A program made the translations under genes and the position numbers. A stretch of DNA of 64,000 bases. It comes from Aureobasidium sp. EXF-3400. Its lineage: Eukaryota; Ascomycota; Dothideomycetes; Dothideales; Saccotheciaceae. A model generated the notes under the pieces. The model did no database searches and was not told the DNA's origin. It saw nothing but the letters and a program-made list of their open reading frames with translations. Positions 35,001-46,805 of this stretch are shown piece after piece; position 1 is the stretch's first letter; every line of letters begins with the position of its first letter. The stretch lies in assembly GCA_024195585.1 (NCBI GenBank), contig SWBL01000027.1, positions 1-64,000 of the forward strand, read 5' to 3'.

Positions 35001-38000
35001 CGGCCATCCCACTTGTACTTGTAATAGTGATGAATGCAATCAGCATACGATCGACCAGGTAGTTGAGCAGCAATTTCGCCCCATTGTTTCGGCCTTTCCT
35101 TGAAAAGCTCCACAAAGCGTTTGTGCTCGGTTTCAGTGAAAGTGTCGAACTCTGGCTCATATCCATATATCTCGGTGAGACAGATGGGGTCACGGTACCG
35201 ATTCATGTTCTTAAAAATATTCTTTTCCTTCGAAGCTTGATCCCACATCTCTGGCGGCATGGCTTCTTTCTCGAGATCGATCTGAGCTCGCCTAGATTCG
35301 CGTTCAACCTTCTCCTGTTCGAGTCTGGCTGTCTCTTCCGATTGCTTCAGCGCCTGTATGAGATCGTATTCGCTGCTGAACTTATGCAATCTCGAGCGAT
35401 TTTCAGAGATTGGATTTTCGAGTATGGGACTTGACTCGATATCAAGCCCAAGCTCGACGGACATCTGTCTTTCTTGAGACTCTTTGTTTGTTCTTTCACG
35501 ATCAAGTAGCTGAGTCTCGAGACGCCAGGCACGATACTTCTCGAGATACTGCTCGTGCAAATCTTTCTGCAAGATCTTTTCCTCTTCTGCTTGTGCTCGA
35601 TAGTGCATAATCAACGCTGGCTTTGCAGCATTCAGGCGCGCTATGTTCTCATGGAAAGCACCGAGATCCGAGAGCGGAGTAAGAGGCGTCTTTGCCAGGT
35701 AAGGGAGAATGATCGCCTCAATGCTTTGCTTAGGCTCGGGAGTTATGAAGTCCAGGTTATCGCTGCCTTCCATATCAATATCATCGTTCTGATCGGCCTC
35801 TGCAGATTCAAGGACACCATCAGATGCAGGTTGATTGTACTTTGTTGAGACTGGTGGAACAGCCGTTGTTTCTGCATCATCAATTTGCTCTTTCTTCGGC
35901 TGAATGATATCTGTGTCGATGTCTTCTTGGGCTTTCGGAGATGATGGATGAGGTTGTGGGACAACCGGCGCAGCTGCTTCTGAAGTTTCCATACCTCCCA
36001 TAATATCATCCTTGCCTTGCGTCGAGGTCGACTCCCCGGCGGTGAGCAGGTCTTTTGTGGTGATGTTGGCAAGCCTGGCAATCTGTTCCAAGGGAGTAGT
36101 TGCTCTGAACTGTCTAGCGTTCAGATCAATCATCTGAGCTTCCAATTGCGCCTTTTGCCTCTCGAACTTGGCCTTACTCTGGGCAAAATCTTCCTCATCC
36201 AGATCCATGCCTTCTTCGTCACTGATAAAGTCCTCGGACGAATCGGCTGTCGCTAAGTCGGCATCCACGGCAAGATCGGATTGTACGGTCTCATCAGGAC
36301 TAGGCACACTGTACTCCTTTTCGAAAGGAGGTTTGATGGTTGCATTAGTATCAGACATCCTGCGTTCGGGTGATACGGGTGCAGTCTTGAAAGCACGGTC
36401 ATCTTTGTTCTCCTCTGCTCTTGTGGATGACGGATCGGAGATCTGGCGGTGCATACTTTGAGGCGATGTCTTCGGTATGAATTGTTGAGACTTCTCATCA
36501 CCATTCAAGTCTCTCTTAGCAGGCACCGTAGGTTCTCTGTACTGAGGGGCACCAGGTCTTATCCATTGATTCCATGCAGGAGCTCTCGGCGCTCCAGGAG
36601 GAACACGGGATGGAGCAAGCCCATTTCTGTCCATAGGCCTGTGAAGGGGTTGTCCACGATCTACGGAAGCTCTCGGAGCCATGGGAGGTCCGCGAATAGC
36701 CTTAGGCGCAGTGGGGATATTGGGGTTTTGCATAACAGGTGATGTGCTGAACGTATGTGCATTGCGCGGGCCACTAGGCGCTGATGGGGGCGGTGTACCA
36801 AGTCTTGGTGGTGCCATATCCACTCGTGGTGCTCTTACGTCTTGCGCATTGCCAGAGCTAGACTGCGTCTGAGGGTTGGGTGCCTGATTCGACAGAGTCT
36901 CCGGAGGTTTCACTGGAGTCATCTGCGCCATTTGAGCAATACCGGGACCCGAGGTACGAGGTGATATCGGCGTGTTGTTCATGTCTGGCTGGAAAGACCC
37001 GGAGAAGCTACGTCCCTCGCGAGCTGTTGCTGGACCCAACTGCCCAGCTGCTCTGTCATCTGTTCGTAAAGCCCATGGTGCGGTGGGCACCGGAGGCTGT
37101 GGCACAGTTGAGTTTCTAGCCTTCGGCGCTGCAGCCGCTCTCTCTATAGGCGACTCCCTAGGTGCGGTCGGAGGTGCGTTCTCAAGCGCTCTAGGAGCTC
37201 TGGGAGCAGCAGGTGGTGGCGCTGCAAGTTGTGCTTTGGGAGCGGTTGGAATAGTCTTGACTGCGGGAGGTGATGGAACCGGAGGCTTCGCGGGCGTGGC
37301 TGGAGCACGATTCTCTGGTGATGCTTTCCATACATTTGAAGTAGGGCCATTGTATGGCTGAGACTTGAATGATAATGATCCGAAAGCAGGCACTTGTGGT
37401 GCTGACGGTGGAGGTGAAGAAGCACGAGATCCATATCGAGCAGCCGACGACTCGACGCGGCCAGCTAAAAGGTCGTTAGGTGGCAGAGGCATAGGCGGGG
37501 GTGCATTCTGAGGTGGCAGGTCACGCCGAGGAGGCTCTTTGATTCCGGACAAAGATGTCGTTGAGGGTCTTCGCATTGCCAAATCATCCCTCGATGACTC
37601 GAAAGGCGGGGCACGCTCAACCGGAGGTTGTGCTAAAGGCACTTGTTGATGAGGCGTAGGCGGACGCGAGTCGAATCTGCTGGTTGCTGGATCTCTTCTG
37701 AAACGATCAGGCTCACGCTCGCGATCATCACGATCAAGCCAACGATCATCCTCGCGTCTCTCGGGACGCCAATCATCTCTGTCGTTGCGAGATACGCTTC
37801 CCCATCTAGTGGGCGGTGATCTATCTCGAGGTCTGAATGTGTTTCGGTCGTCTGCAGGGCCGCGACGGTCTCGGAAGCCAAAGTCTCCTCTGCCCCTTCC
37901 TCGACCTCTGCCGTTGAAACCACCTCTACCGAATGAAGGCTGTCCGAATGGCGGTACGTCTGAGTAGCCAGGTCCAGCATTGATGGGTCCGTCCCTGGAG

Positions 38001-38440
38001 TCACGGCGACCTCTACCCATATCGAGATCACGAGGAGGGATAGGTCCATCTCTGAAGCCTCTCACAGGTGAACGAGCCCTTGGGGACGTAGGTCTCGGCC
38101 TACGGTCAAACTCACGTTCTCTGAATGAGCGGTCAGTTCCAAGAGGTGGTGCGTCTCGCAATTCTCTAAATTCTGGTCTTGGTGGTGCGCCTCTACCGCG
38201 AGGCCCAAGCGGCGCTGATGAGCCAGTTCCTGGGCCTGGCGGTGGACCTCTAGGGCTGTCGTTAAAAGTTTTGGGACCTCGCGGAGGATCCAGTCCTCGG
38301 CCAAAGTCGCCATGTCTGTTGTTGTTGAATCCAGGATTTTGTGGTCCGTTCGGTCTCCATTCCTGATACCTCGGCGGCGATCGCGACCGGGTGCGAGGTG
38401 GATACCGGGACTCATGTACCGGAGGAAAGCGTGACGACAT
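32035..38440 (-). CDS. SNT1: Snt1-like SANT-domain corepressor (SMRT/NCoR-type)
   Basis: Two exons (38440-34292 and 34239-32035; 52-bp intron 34240-34291) give 2,117 residues. The N-terminal half is Arg/Ser/Pro-rich and disordered (RSRSPPR, many RGRG and PP repeats). A charged helical region precedes SANT1 (about 1093-1145, FTETEHKRFVELFKER and WGEIAAQLPGRSYADCIHHYYK). SANT2 (about 1347-1395, YWSVPEQTDFVKFIAHFG) is interrupted by the intron and continues as VKNYYQRLVE. The last 700 residues are Pro/Gln-rich, with a Q8 run. Tandem SANT domains of this kind are found in yeast Snt1, the scaffold of the Set3 histone deacetylase complex, and in SMRT/NCoR. A role in HDAC-dependent repression is inferred. 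The gene diverges from DYS1 with 1.4 kb between. Confidence 0.9.
32428..32452 (-). repeat. CAA/CAG-rich polyglutamine tract in the SNT1-like gene
   Basis: The coding strand reads a mixed CAA/CAG run for eight glutamines, after MLR and before EREYHM. It is probably length-variable. Confidence 0.7.
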
Positions 38441-39858
38441 ACTACTAATGTACTGCACAAAACATTATCGTAAAAGAGAATAGATCGTGGGGCACGTGCT
38501 GCGTCAACGCGTATTGCGCCGTTGAATGCTGGAAATGAATTTGCGACGAGCCAGAAATCGTCAGAAAAAAACAACGCGCGCAATTGGTCGTGTTTGCGCA
38601 AGCTGTCAGAGAAGTGAGTTGATTACTGGTATGCGCGGTGAAACTTGCAATCGAGGCGTGGCAAGATTTGGCAAGGTCCGATCTGAATGCCAAGAACTAG
38701 TAGGGCTTTGCTGATCCGCGCTTCGGGGACTTCGAAGACAAGGCACTCTCGAATCACCCGTGTCTGCGTAACGATTCCACTCTCAGCTTTCAACACCACA
38801 GCGAAGATGACCTAGAAGCTCAAAATTTGCCTTCGAGTCCAGTGTGAATCGAACAGGCAGTAGATGTCCGTGAGTGTCGCTGCTGGGGCAAAATTTGACG
38901 AGAAGAGTCCCAAAAAATGCCGGATCTCGAACGATCACGACGAAAGAGGCTGGCGGGGTGGTCACTTGGGTATCAAAAAGAAGCGGAAATGATGCCGAGT
39001 CCAAATTTCGATGTCCCGATGAGTCCTGAGGCCGTCCGAGAGAGATGGAGATGTTTGTCTGGAGGGTGTTGAAAGACAGGAGAAGGAAACAGAACGTGTA
39101 GAGTAGGCGTGCGGAGCGACGAAAGCCAAACTCTATGTCATGCTGATTGGCCGGTGCGTCTTAGTTTCACGCATCTCGTGGACTAACCCGTGAACCGTAC
39201 GCTCGGGCGGAATGTCAGGAACTAGAGTGAAAATCTAGTCATAGGTGGATTGACATCTTCTTCAACAAAGAGACCAGATTGCACAAACAAGCCGATAACC
39301 GTCAAGCACTTTACATTCGAGGATGCAGTCGATATGTGGCAGGACGAATTGCTTGAACGAGAACTGATTGATCGCATATGTCATTTTGAGGTACCTCAAC
39401 GGTGATGAAGCTCAAAAGTCTCGGCTGCAACCATCTGCAAGTCCAGGCAAGCCAGGAGCAGGGATTTGCGGATCGAGATGTTGATGATCCTCGACTTGAT
39501 GGTTGTTTATTCCGCCCACATCAACTCGAACCTCCTCTGGATAATTTTGCAATAATCTTTTGTGGCTATAAACCCAATATCAGGCGTGCATAATGGGATC
39601 GTATCTTGTATTAAATCGTTATTGCCGTCGAACCGTCACCCAAACTTAGCTTGTCTTGTGCAGTATGCGTGCCGAGCCGCTTGCATTTAGAGTGAGCTGT
39701 CGGGCGTTAGTAAGCCTCGAAAATTCCAGGGTTCTCGAAAATCTCCTAGACCAGAAATCACGCCAGGACAAGAAGAATAGTCGCCGCCGGCTCGCACAAC
39801 AACATCGATCTCGACGACACTCGCACACACTCAGTCCTTACAAGTCATCCTCGTAACC
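38441..39858. other. Divergent promoter between SNT1-like and deoxyhypusine synthase genes
   Basis: This 1.4-kb region holds the promoters of both genes and contains no supported gene except an upstream ORF (39665-39856) just before the deoxyhypusine synthase start. A tRNA-like B-box around 38850 was examined and rejected. Confidence 0.45.
39665..39856 (+). other. Upstream ORF abutting the deoxyhypusine synthase start
   Basis: An ATG-initiated frame of 63 residues (MRAEPLAFRV, then a highly basic RRRLAQQHRSRRH) ends with TAA only 2 bases before the ATG of the deoxyhypusine synthase. If the transcript starts upstream of 39665, ribosomes would meet this frame first. The transcription start is not known. 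Confidence 0.4.
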
Positions 39859-41030
39859 ATGGCCGCGCCGACTGGAGCTCAAGATGCCGTTCTCAAACCC
39901 TCCGATCCCGTACCCGAAGGAGCCATTCCTGTGACTGGACTCGATTTCGACAAATTCGCTGGCCGTAACATCACCGTGGCTGAGATGGTGGAAAGCATGG
40001 GCAACATGGGCTTCCAAGCAACGTCAGTCGGACAAGCAACACAAATCATCAACGGAATGGTAAATTGATCTCGACACCTCGAGGCCGACAAGTCGACTAA
40101 CTCGAGGACGATAGCGTGAATGGCGTGATGAAGAGACGGGACAAGGCACAACTATTTTCTTGGGATACACATCAAACCTCATCTCCTCAGGTCTGCGTGA
40201 GACCCTGCGATGGTTGGTACAGCACAAGCACGTTTCGGCAATTGTCACAACTGCTGGAGGCGTTGAAGAAGACTTTATCAAGTGTCTGGCCCCTACGTAT
40301 CTGGGTGCTTTCTCCACGGCCGGAGCCTCTCTAAGAGCCAAGGGCATGAACAGAATTGGCAATTTGGTGGTGCCGAATAGCAACTACTGCGCGTTCGAAG
40401 ATTGGGTAGTACCGATCTTTGACAAGATGCTAGAGGAACAAGAGGCGTCAAAGGATACAGAGGAGCCCATCAACTGGACTCCCAGCAAGATGATCAACAG
40501 ACTCGGCAAGGAAATCAACGATGAACGCTCTGTATATTACTGGGCATGGAAGAACGACATTCCTGTCTTCTGTCCCGCTCTGACTGACGGAAGTTTGGGC
40601 GACATGTTGTACTTCCACACATTCAAGGCTTCACCACTGCAGCTGCGGGTTGACATTGTGGAAGACATTCGCAAGATCAACACAATCGCAGTCAGAGCCA
40701 AGCGTGCAGGCATGATCATTTTGGGAGGAGGCATAGTCAAGCACCACATCGCTAATGCATGCCTCATGCGCAACGGAGCCGAAAGCGCTGTCATCATCAA
40801 CACAGCCAACGAGTTTGACGGAAGTGATGCAGGTGCACGACCAGACGAAGCTGTCAGCTGGGGCAAGATTAAGATTGACGGTGACAGCGTCAAGGTGAGT
40901 AGATTGCGGCGGCTGAGCGCATAAAATGATTGGAGGATGTATGCTGATATAAGACGACCTGCAGGTTTACGCCGAGGCGACGGTCGTGTTCCCTATGATC
41001 GTTGCATCAACATTCGCCAAGGTGGCTTGA
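39859..41030 (+). CDS. DYS1: Deoxyhypusine synthase
   Basis: The enzyme uses NAD and spermidine to convert a lysine of eIF5A to deoxyhypusine, the first step of hypusine formation. Three exons (39859-40059, 40115-40894, 40965-41030) give 348 residues. Family signatures seen: [64 protein letters not shown] with the catalytic lysine at K318, and the last exon [12 protein letters not shown]. The last exon is only 22 codons including the stop, and without the second splice the frame runs on into a non-homologous tail. All three exons are needed for the full fold. Its 5' leader may contain an upstream ORF ending 2 bases before the start. Confidence 0.96.
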
Positions 41031-41882
41031 ACGTCTCCACGAATACGGCAAAACAAATTGGAAGAGGCACAGACTTGAGCCATACGAGGCAGACTGCATC
41101 CTGGGTCGCATGGGGAACGCTGAGCAGCCTCGTCCACCCAATGCGAGCATGCGCTTGAGAACGAAACACGTCTGAGCGGATAGATGCTGTGCTGGCAAGA
41201 TGCATGCGTTTGTCTTCCTAATCAAGCACAAAGACCAAGTTTAGCCAGAAGGGCGCCTAGACTGATGCAGGATTAGGCGCGAGCCGAGCCGCAGCCCTAG
41301 CGTTCGCGCGGTAAACAGGGCAAATCGATGCACGTGCCACTCATAAGCCGAGGTCAGGAGAAGGCGGTACCTTGATGAGCATCTGTTCCTCAGACCAAGA
41401 TAAGAGCCGCTGCTGCTGCCTCGTCCTGTGGGTCCTATCGATCGATTCTCAAGTCACTAGAAGTAGACAGAGTGTTCAAATGACATATCAGTCTTTTGTG
41501 TAAGAAGCAGCAAGCTGTCTCAAGGTCCTTCTTTTGATAAGATGGCACAGAGCTTCAAACATTAGACGTGTTATGGCAGGTGACAGCTGTGTATTGCTCA
41601 GTAGCTGAGGAAGAAGACGACGTCCTTTCGACTGGAGCCTGGACATGCTTGTTGCCCTTGGTCATTGTCGCAAGTGCAGGTATCTGGCTGTCTGGCGCTG
41701 GAATGGCGTGTGGCTGCAGAAGCGGGGATGACCTGATTGCGCATGCATTGCATGTGAAACCAGAGATTTGGTTGGACCAGGATTCTTCTTGGCCAGAAGG
41801 TGAACAGTCATCAAAGAGAGACTTGTCTGCTTTGCTGTCGACTGTCGTTTGGTGCCTGGCTGTCTTTTGATTGTCCTTCACT
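41031..41882. other. Intergenic spacer
   Basis: This is the 3' region of deoxyhypusine synthase and the promoter of the MATH/USP-like/MORN/RING gene. Overlapping frames on both strands near 41555-41896 look like chance. No gene is seen. Confidence 0.4.
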
Positions 41883-44661
41883 ATGGCTACCCTCACTCAA
41901 CCACCGCGCGCGTTGCAAGCGCAAACAACAACTCCGACACACGACGCGCCTTCCATTTACGATCCTCCTCTCGCACTTCATCGCCAACCTCCTTCAAATT
42001 TTGCTGTCATGGATCAGCATACTGTTAACGACGACAACAACGACTCGGAGATGGAAGGCGCTGAGGACCTTGCTGGCGCTCGAGTAAGTCTACTCCCTCC
42101 TGACCATCATCCGGATTTTGCACCTGTCGCAGTGCACCATGTTATCCACTCAACGACTTCATCCACCGGGAGCGCGATCCTCAGCTAATACCTTCTAGAG
42201 CTCAGCCACTCCTACACCCGTCACGTCTATCAACGCTGCCGATGCACCTCCGTCCATACCTGAACCAGTCTCGCCTGCACGCCCACCACCACCACCCTTA
42301 GCACCTGCCCCAGGCGCCGAAGACAGTGAAGAGGAGGATGATGAAGATGATAGAAGTCACATCAGCGATGAGCGGGCAAGAAGCTTTTACCCCTTCCACG
42401 AAGACACGACCGTTCCGGATGCCGAAGAAACCAGAATTATGCGAGCATATGCCGAAAACAGCGCCCTAGACGATGCGCTTTGGCAATCAAGGACGTTTTT
42501 CGATCTACAAGACCCTGACTTCACTCCCAAAGAGCAAGGCAGCATCGAGTGGACTATCAAAGACTTCAACGGCACAAAAGAGAACCCTCGCAAGAACCTT
42601 TTGCTCACCTCACATACAGTCCGTATTGGTGGTTATGATTGGAGGATCAAACTGCTGCCACATGGCAACATGCATACCGATCGCCTCAGCTTATACGTTG
42701 AGAACGTTTCTGTTCAGTCATCGCCCGAGTCGGAGTGGCCTACAGATCAGCTACCTCTTCCTCTGCTAGGTGACGCTAAGGTCACGAGACGTAGCTCTGT
42801 CGCTGCCCAAGTATCAGTCCTTCTCTACAATCCAGAAGAACCTCGTGTGAACGAATTCAAAGCAGACGCGTCTCAGTTTTCACAAGATTCACCTGACCAT
42901 GGTTGGACTCGCTTCACGAGTGTGCCATGGTATGAAATCCATCGTCGATCTTATGCTCAACGACAGCCTCTACTTCGCAATGACACTCTAGCTGTCAAAG
43001 CATTCATCCGTGTGATTGATGACCCTACTGGCTGCTTGTGGGCTCCCAGAGACTCTCCAAAGATGGCACTGACCGGCCTACACCCATTCTGTGACGACCA
43101 AGAGGATTCTGCTCTGTGTCCTGTGTTGGCCTTGTGGCTGCACTTGCGTCCATTCCGTCAGATGATCTACCAGCTTGGAGCTATCGATCTATTCACCAAG
43201 GATGGCGATAGTACAATTACGGAACTACAATCCATGCTATGGCGCATGCGCTCCAGAACTGGTTGGGAAAATGAGAATAGTCACGCACCATACATCGGCG
43301 ACTTCATCGACGACTTTACTTCGAGAGGCTCTCAGCATACCATGCAGACTATGGACGCCATGCAGACCATGAACATCATTCTCAACGACTTGAGAACTGG
43401 GCTCAAAGACAACCAAGATGCCCTCAAAGATCTAACCAACCTGTTCGGAGCAGATCCGTTCTCTGGTGATCGATTGACGAAGCGGTCGATAGAGGGCAAG
43501 GCTTCGGTTCAAGAGATTGTCAATGACTGCTTGCCTCAGTCTCTGCTTCAGAGCGAAGTTCTGACCCTTGAGCTCGAGCGTCAGGTCTTTGATTCTGAAA
43601 AACGAGTGTGGTCGAAGCTGCTCAACAAAGTGAGTCTGAATGATCAGATCACGACTTCCGACGGCTCTACGTATACGCTCTACGGTTTCGTCGCTCATCA
43701 AGGCTATTTACGCAACGGCAAATACACGAGTCACTTTCGTCCTGGCGGCCTAGGAGGTCTTTGGTATACCTACACGCACAATAGGGATCCAACATGTCAG
43801 ACTAGAGCACAAGCTGTCGCATCAAAGGAAGGAGTATCTCCCGCTGAGGCTACCAATGGCTCAAGTTCTTCGACCAGAATTGAAGAACCTGTCGTGTCTT
43901 CCGATTCTCCTATCAATTATGGTCATGCTCTACATCGAAGCGATGCCGTTGCCTATGTGGTTATCTACGTGCGCAGCCAAGCTGTTGGCTTCACCACAAA
44001 CGAGCCGTGGGATGTACCAGAGTGGATTCCCAAGATGTACGGACCTACACCCCAAGACGATGCTACCGAGGGCGTAAACACTCTGCATTCCGACGGTATG
44101 GCAGCTAATGAAGACGAGGATGAGGAGATGAACGACCTTCCCGAGTCATCTCTGAACCATGAGACTGTTGATAATACTGTGACCGAAGTCACGATAAATT
44201 ATCTATCGCAGCCTTTCTATCGGGGATGTGTCAATAGTGCCTCAGATTACCATGGTTCCGGCCACTTGATCTACCTCAATGGTGACGAGTACAACGGCAA
44301 TTTCAGCGGTTCTCAGCGCTCTGGGTATGGCAAGATGCTTTATGCGAACCGCGATACGTATGATGGTCATTGGAAAGACGGCAAGCCAGATGGTCATGGC
44401 GTCTATACTCAGCATCGCACCGGCAATGTTTACGACGGCAACTGGAGCGAAGGCAAGAAGTCTGGCACAGGGGTGATGTACTACAAGGTCAGCGAGGAAG
44501 ATACCAAGCTCTGCAGGATCTGCTACGGCAACGAGGCCAATGCTGCCTTCTACGACTGCGGCCACGTACTTGCTTGTGTTGATTGCGCACGCAGAGTCGA
44601 GGATTGTCCCATCTGTCGCCGCAGGGTTAGGGATGTGGTCAAGCTATTCTATACAGCTTGA
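41883..44661 (+). CDS. MATH/USP-like/MORN/RING fusion protein, probable E3 ligase
   Basis: Two exons (41883-42083 and 42199-44661) give 887 residues. Order: an acidic disordered N-terminus (1-170), a MATH domain (about 181-352, IEWTIKDFNG and GYDWRIKLLPHGN), a region resembling the catalytic domain of USP7-type deubiquitinases (about 359-660), three MORN-like repeats (about 737-832, YNGNFSGSQRSGYGKML and YDGHWKDGKPDGHGVY), and a C3HC4 RING (CRIC, CGH, CVDC, CPIC at C839, C842, C854, H856, C860, C863, C870, C873). The USP-like part aligns by eye with USP7 (LYGFVAHQGYL for the box around LHAVLVHSGD, and the ending NYGHALHRSDAVAYVVIYVR). The catalytic histidine position of the GGHY box reads NGKY (K575). 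The cysteine box is not clear either. It is probably a ligase with an inactive USP scaffold. The 115-bp intron is the longest in the window. Confidence 0.85.
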
Positions 44662-45556
44662 CTGTGACTGCAGTGGCGCGGGATATGCATCTGAGATAGG
44701 TGGCAACACAGCATTGCTGTGTGCCAAAGTATGTAACACGTATAGACGAGAAAATGCACATTGATTCTCAAAGAAAAAAGCAGCAGACATTTTGCTAGCG
44801 CTCTCTGGCTTCATCTCGCTTTCAGAAACTATCTTGCCTTCTTATAGTATAACTATCACCTTGCATCGCCGTTGGAGAGAGAGAGAGGGTTGAAGAGACT
44901 CTACTTTCAATTCGTATGGCTATGTTTCTTATCCCCGATATGCTGAAATGCGTCAAGAGTATAGCTGTATAACTGCAAAAAACGATTCGACACACGAGAG
45001 TACACGCCTTGGACCTTTGGACCTTTGGACCTTCGAGTCTGTCATATGTCCTCGGCATCAACTCGCACCATCGAACATCGAACCCATTTTCCGTCAAGTT
45101 CCATGACGCATCACCCTGGTGACAACACGTCTCGGAAGTCCTCGCTTTCAATCACAACACAGCCTGCACTTTCCTCTCCATCACTAGTATTGTCCTCTCT
45201 TCCCTCGAGTATCTCTCATTCAGCATCTCTGAGCTTCCGCTTCCGAATCACCTTCTGGTTCGATCACCACTCTATTCGTCTCTGACTAGTCCCTTCCCTC
45301 TGGAGCACCTGAAGTTGTCCTCATCTTTGCCAACTCGACTTACCTTGAAGGTGAACCTTCACTTTCACAACCATATACAAGGCAACTCGAAACACATCAC
45401 TTCTCTTGACCCCTACCTGGGTACCTCGTCTCACCAGCTCAACACATTTCACCTCCCTTCCCTTCTGACATCCACTCTACAAAGAGCAACCAGAACTTCA
45501 ACCACATTTACACACAACGGACACTCTAATCAGCCACTCCACACAACACCACCAAC
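44662..45556. other. Intergenic region with a diverged repeat and a long 5' leader
   Basis: It contains repeat copy R1 (44722-44960) and a threefold repeat of an 8-10-base TTGGACCT unit at 45009-45032. From about 45100 it becomes pyrimidine-rich and looks like the leader of the Myb-like gene. No gene is seen. Confidence 0.45.
44722..44960 (+). repeat. Diverged interspersed repeat, copy R1
   Basis: Part of a three-copy family. R1 shares CTCTCTGGCTTCATCT, an internal CTTATAGTA, CATCGCCGTTGGAGAGA and the following GAGACTCTAC with R2 (46620-46800), in the same order and spacing. It also shares its start (AAAGTATGTAACACGTATAG) with R3. Identity by eye is roughly 70-75 per cent. Confidence 0.6.
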
Positions 45557-46437
45557 ATGCCTATGACCTGGGATGCTGCGGCTGACGCCAAGGTACGATT
45601 TGATTGTCTTTCCTGCCTTGCGTCCCTGCCCCGTCATTCATTGTAGCTGACACGAGAGACATAGCTATTCACCGTTGTAATGGCAGTCTACGACATCAAA
45701 ATCTCCGGCGCCCAGAACGAGAAAATCGCAAAACTGATGGGAGATGGTAAGTCTCTTCACTTCTGCTTGGGTGTTTTTCTCTTTTGTGTTTCTGTTGGAT
45801 GGCAATGACTAATTTTTTGACTCACCTCGCGATAGATGTTACTCCCAAAGCCATCACTCACCGTCTCTCCAAGATCAAAGCTCAAGCCTCGTCCTTTGAT
45901 CCTTCTACCCCAGGTACTACCTCCCGCAAACGCGGTACCCCCAGCAGCAAATCAGCTTCTACCAAGACCCCCAACACTACCAAAGGCAAAGGAAGCAATG
46001 GCAAGACCCTCTCCGCAACCCACACCATCACAACCATCATGCACGACAACGGCTCCGACGACGAAGAAGACTTTGACACTCCCACCAAGGCCGTCAACAT
46101 CAAGAAGAGAAAGCTTGGTGGCAAGGGACCCAAGATCGAGGATGCCGATGGTATGGGCTTCTTCCCTGGTATGGGTGGAGATGACGATGACGGCAATGGC
46201 GATGCTGTTGACTTCAGTATTGGTTACCCTGGCAAGACTAACATCAAGGTTGAGGATAATGGCAACGTAGGCACTGTCGACTTGACTGAGGATGCAGATG
46301 GCGGTGCTGAAAAAGAGGCAAAGGCAAAGGCAAAGGGAAAGGAGAACAGTGCCATCAAGATCAAGAAAGAAGCCATTGATGTCGTGGACATGGTCTCAGC
46401 CGACAGCAATGAGGACGATGATGATATGGCTATCTAA
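45557..46437 (+). CDS. Myb-like nuclear protein with acidic/basic tail
   Basis: Three exons (45557-45592, 45665-45746, 45836-46437) give 239 residues. The first 60 residues (MPMTWDAAADAK, LFTVVMAVYDIKISG, KIAKLMGDD, TPKAITHRLSKIKAQ) resemble the compact Myb/SANT-like helical domain found at the N-terminus of many small fungal proteins. The remainder has low complexity: a Thr/Ser/Lys-rich stretch, an acidic run (NGSDDEEDFD), KKRKLGGKG as a likely nuclear signal, and an acidic C-terminus with IKIKKE. Exon 1 is only 36 bases; all three splice junctions keep the domain in frame. DNA binding is inferred. Confidence 0.8.
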
Positions 46438-46619
46438 AGCCTTCGTCGCTTTGTTCCTGCAGCAGAAAACCAAAGAAGGATGCAGAGGACAAGCGCTGGG
46501 GACTTGATTGTACCAACAAACACGAAAGGGAACAAAGGGAACGAACATTGAATGTAACTAGGAGACAAGCCAAGGACAAAAATAGCAACACGGGCCAAGG
46601 ATATGTATAGTAGGGAAGA

Positions 46620-46800
46620 AAAAGTATGCAACAGAGCAGCAAATAACAAGGGGGTCTCTCTCTGGCTTCATCTTGGTTTTATAAACTATTGTGTCTTTTT
46701 ATAGTACGATTATTGCGGGGCATCGTCGTTGGAGAGAGGGTCGGAGAGATTCTACCTTCTATCCTATATGCATTTGCTTCCCATCTCTAACGTGAGGGAG
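46620..46800 (+). repeat. Diverged interspersed repeat, copy R2
   Basis: This copy lies just downstream of the Myb-like gene and runs to the start of the broken ORF. See R1 for the shared blocks; in R2 these read TCTCTCTGGCTTCATCT, TTTTTATAGTA and CATCGTCGTTGGAGAGA. Confidence 0.6.
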
Positions 46801-46805
46801 ATTTT

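Noticed and set aside
38062..38601. 179-codon minus frame over the SNT1-like start
   Set aside because: Shadow of the Arg-rich SNT1-like frame in another phase.
38830..38900. tRNA-like B box (GTGAATCGAACA) near 38850
   Set aside because: No acceptor stem, no A box and no anticodon loop could be found on either strand.
41555..41896. Overlapping plus and minus frames before the MATH/RING gene
   Set aside because: Mirror frames in intergenic sequence with no distinguishing evidence.
45025..45566. Ser/His-rich frames before the Myb-like gene
   Set aside because: Composition follows the pyrimidine-rich leader of the downstream gene.
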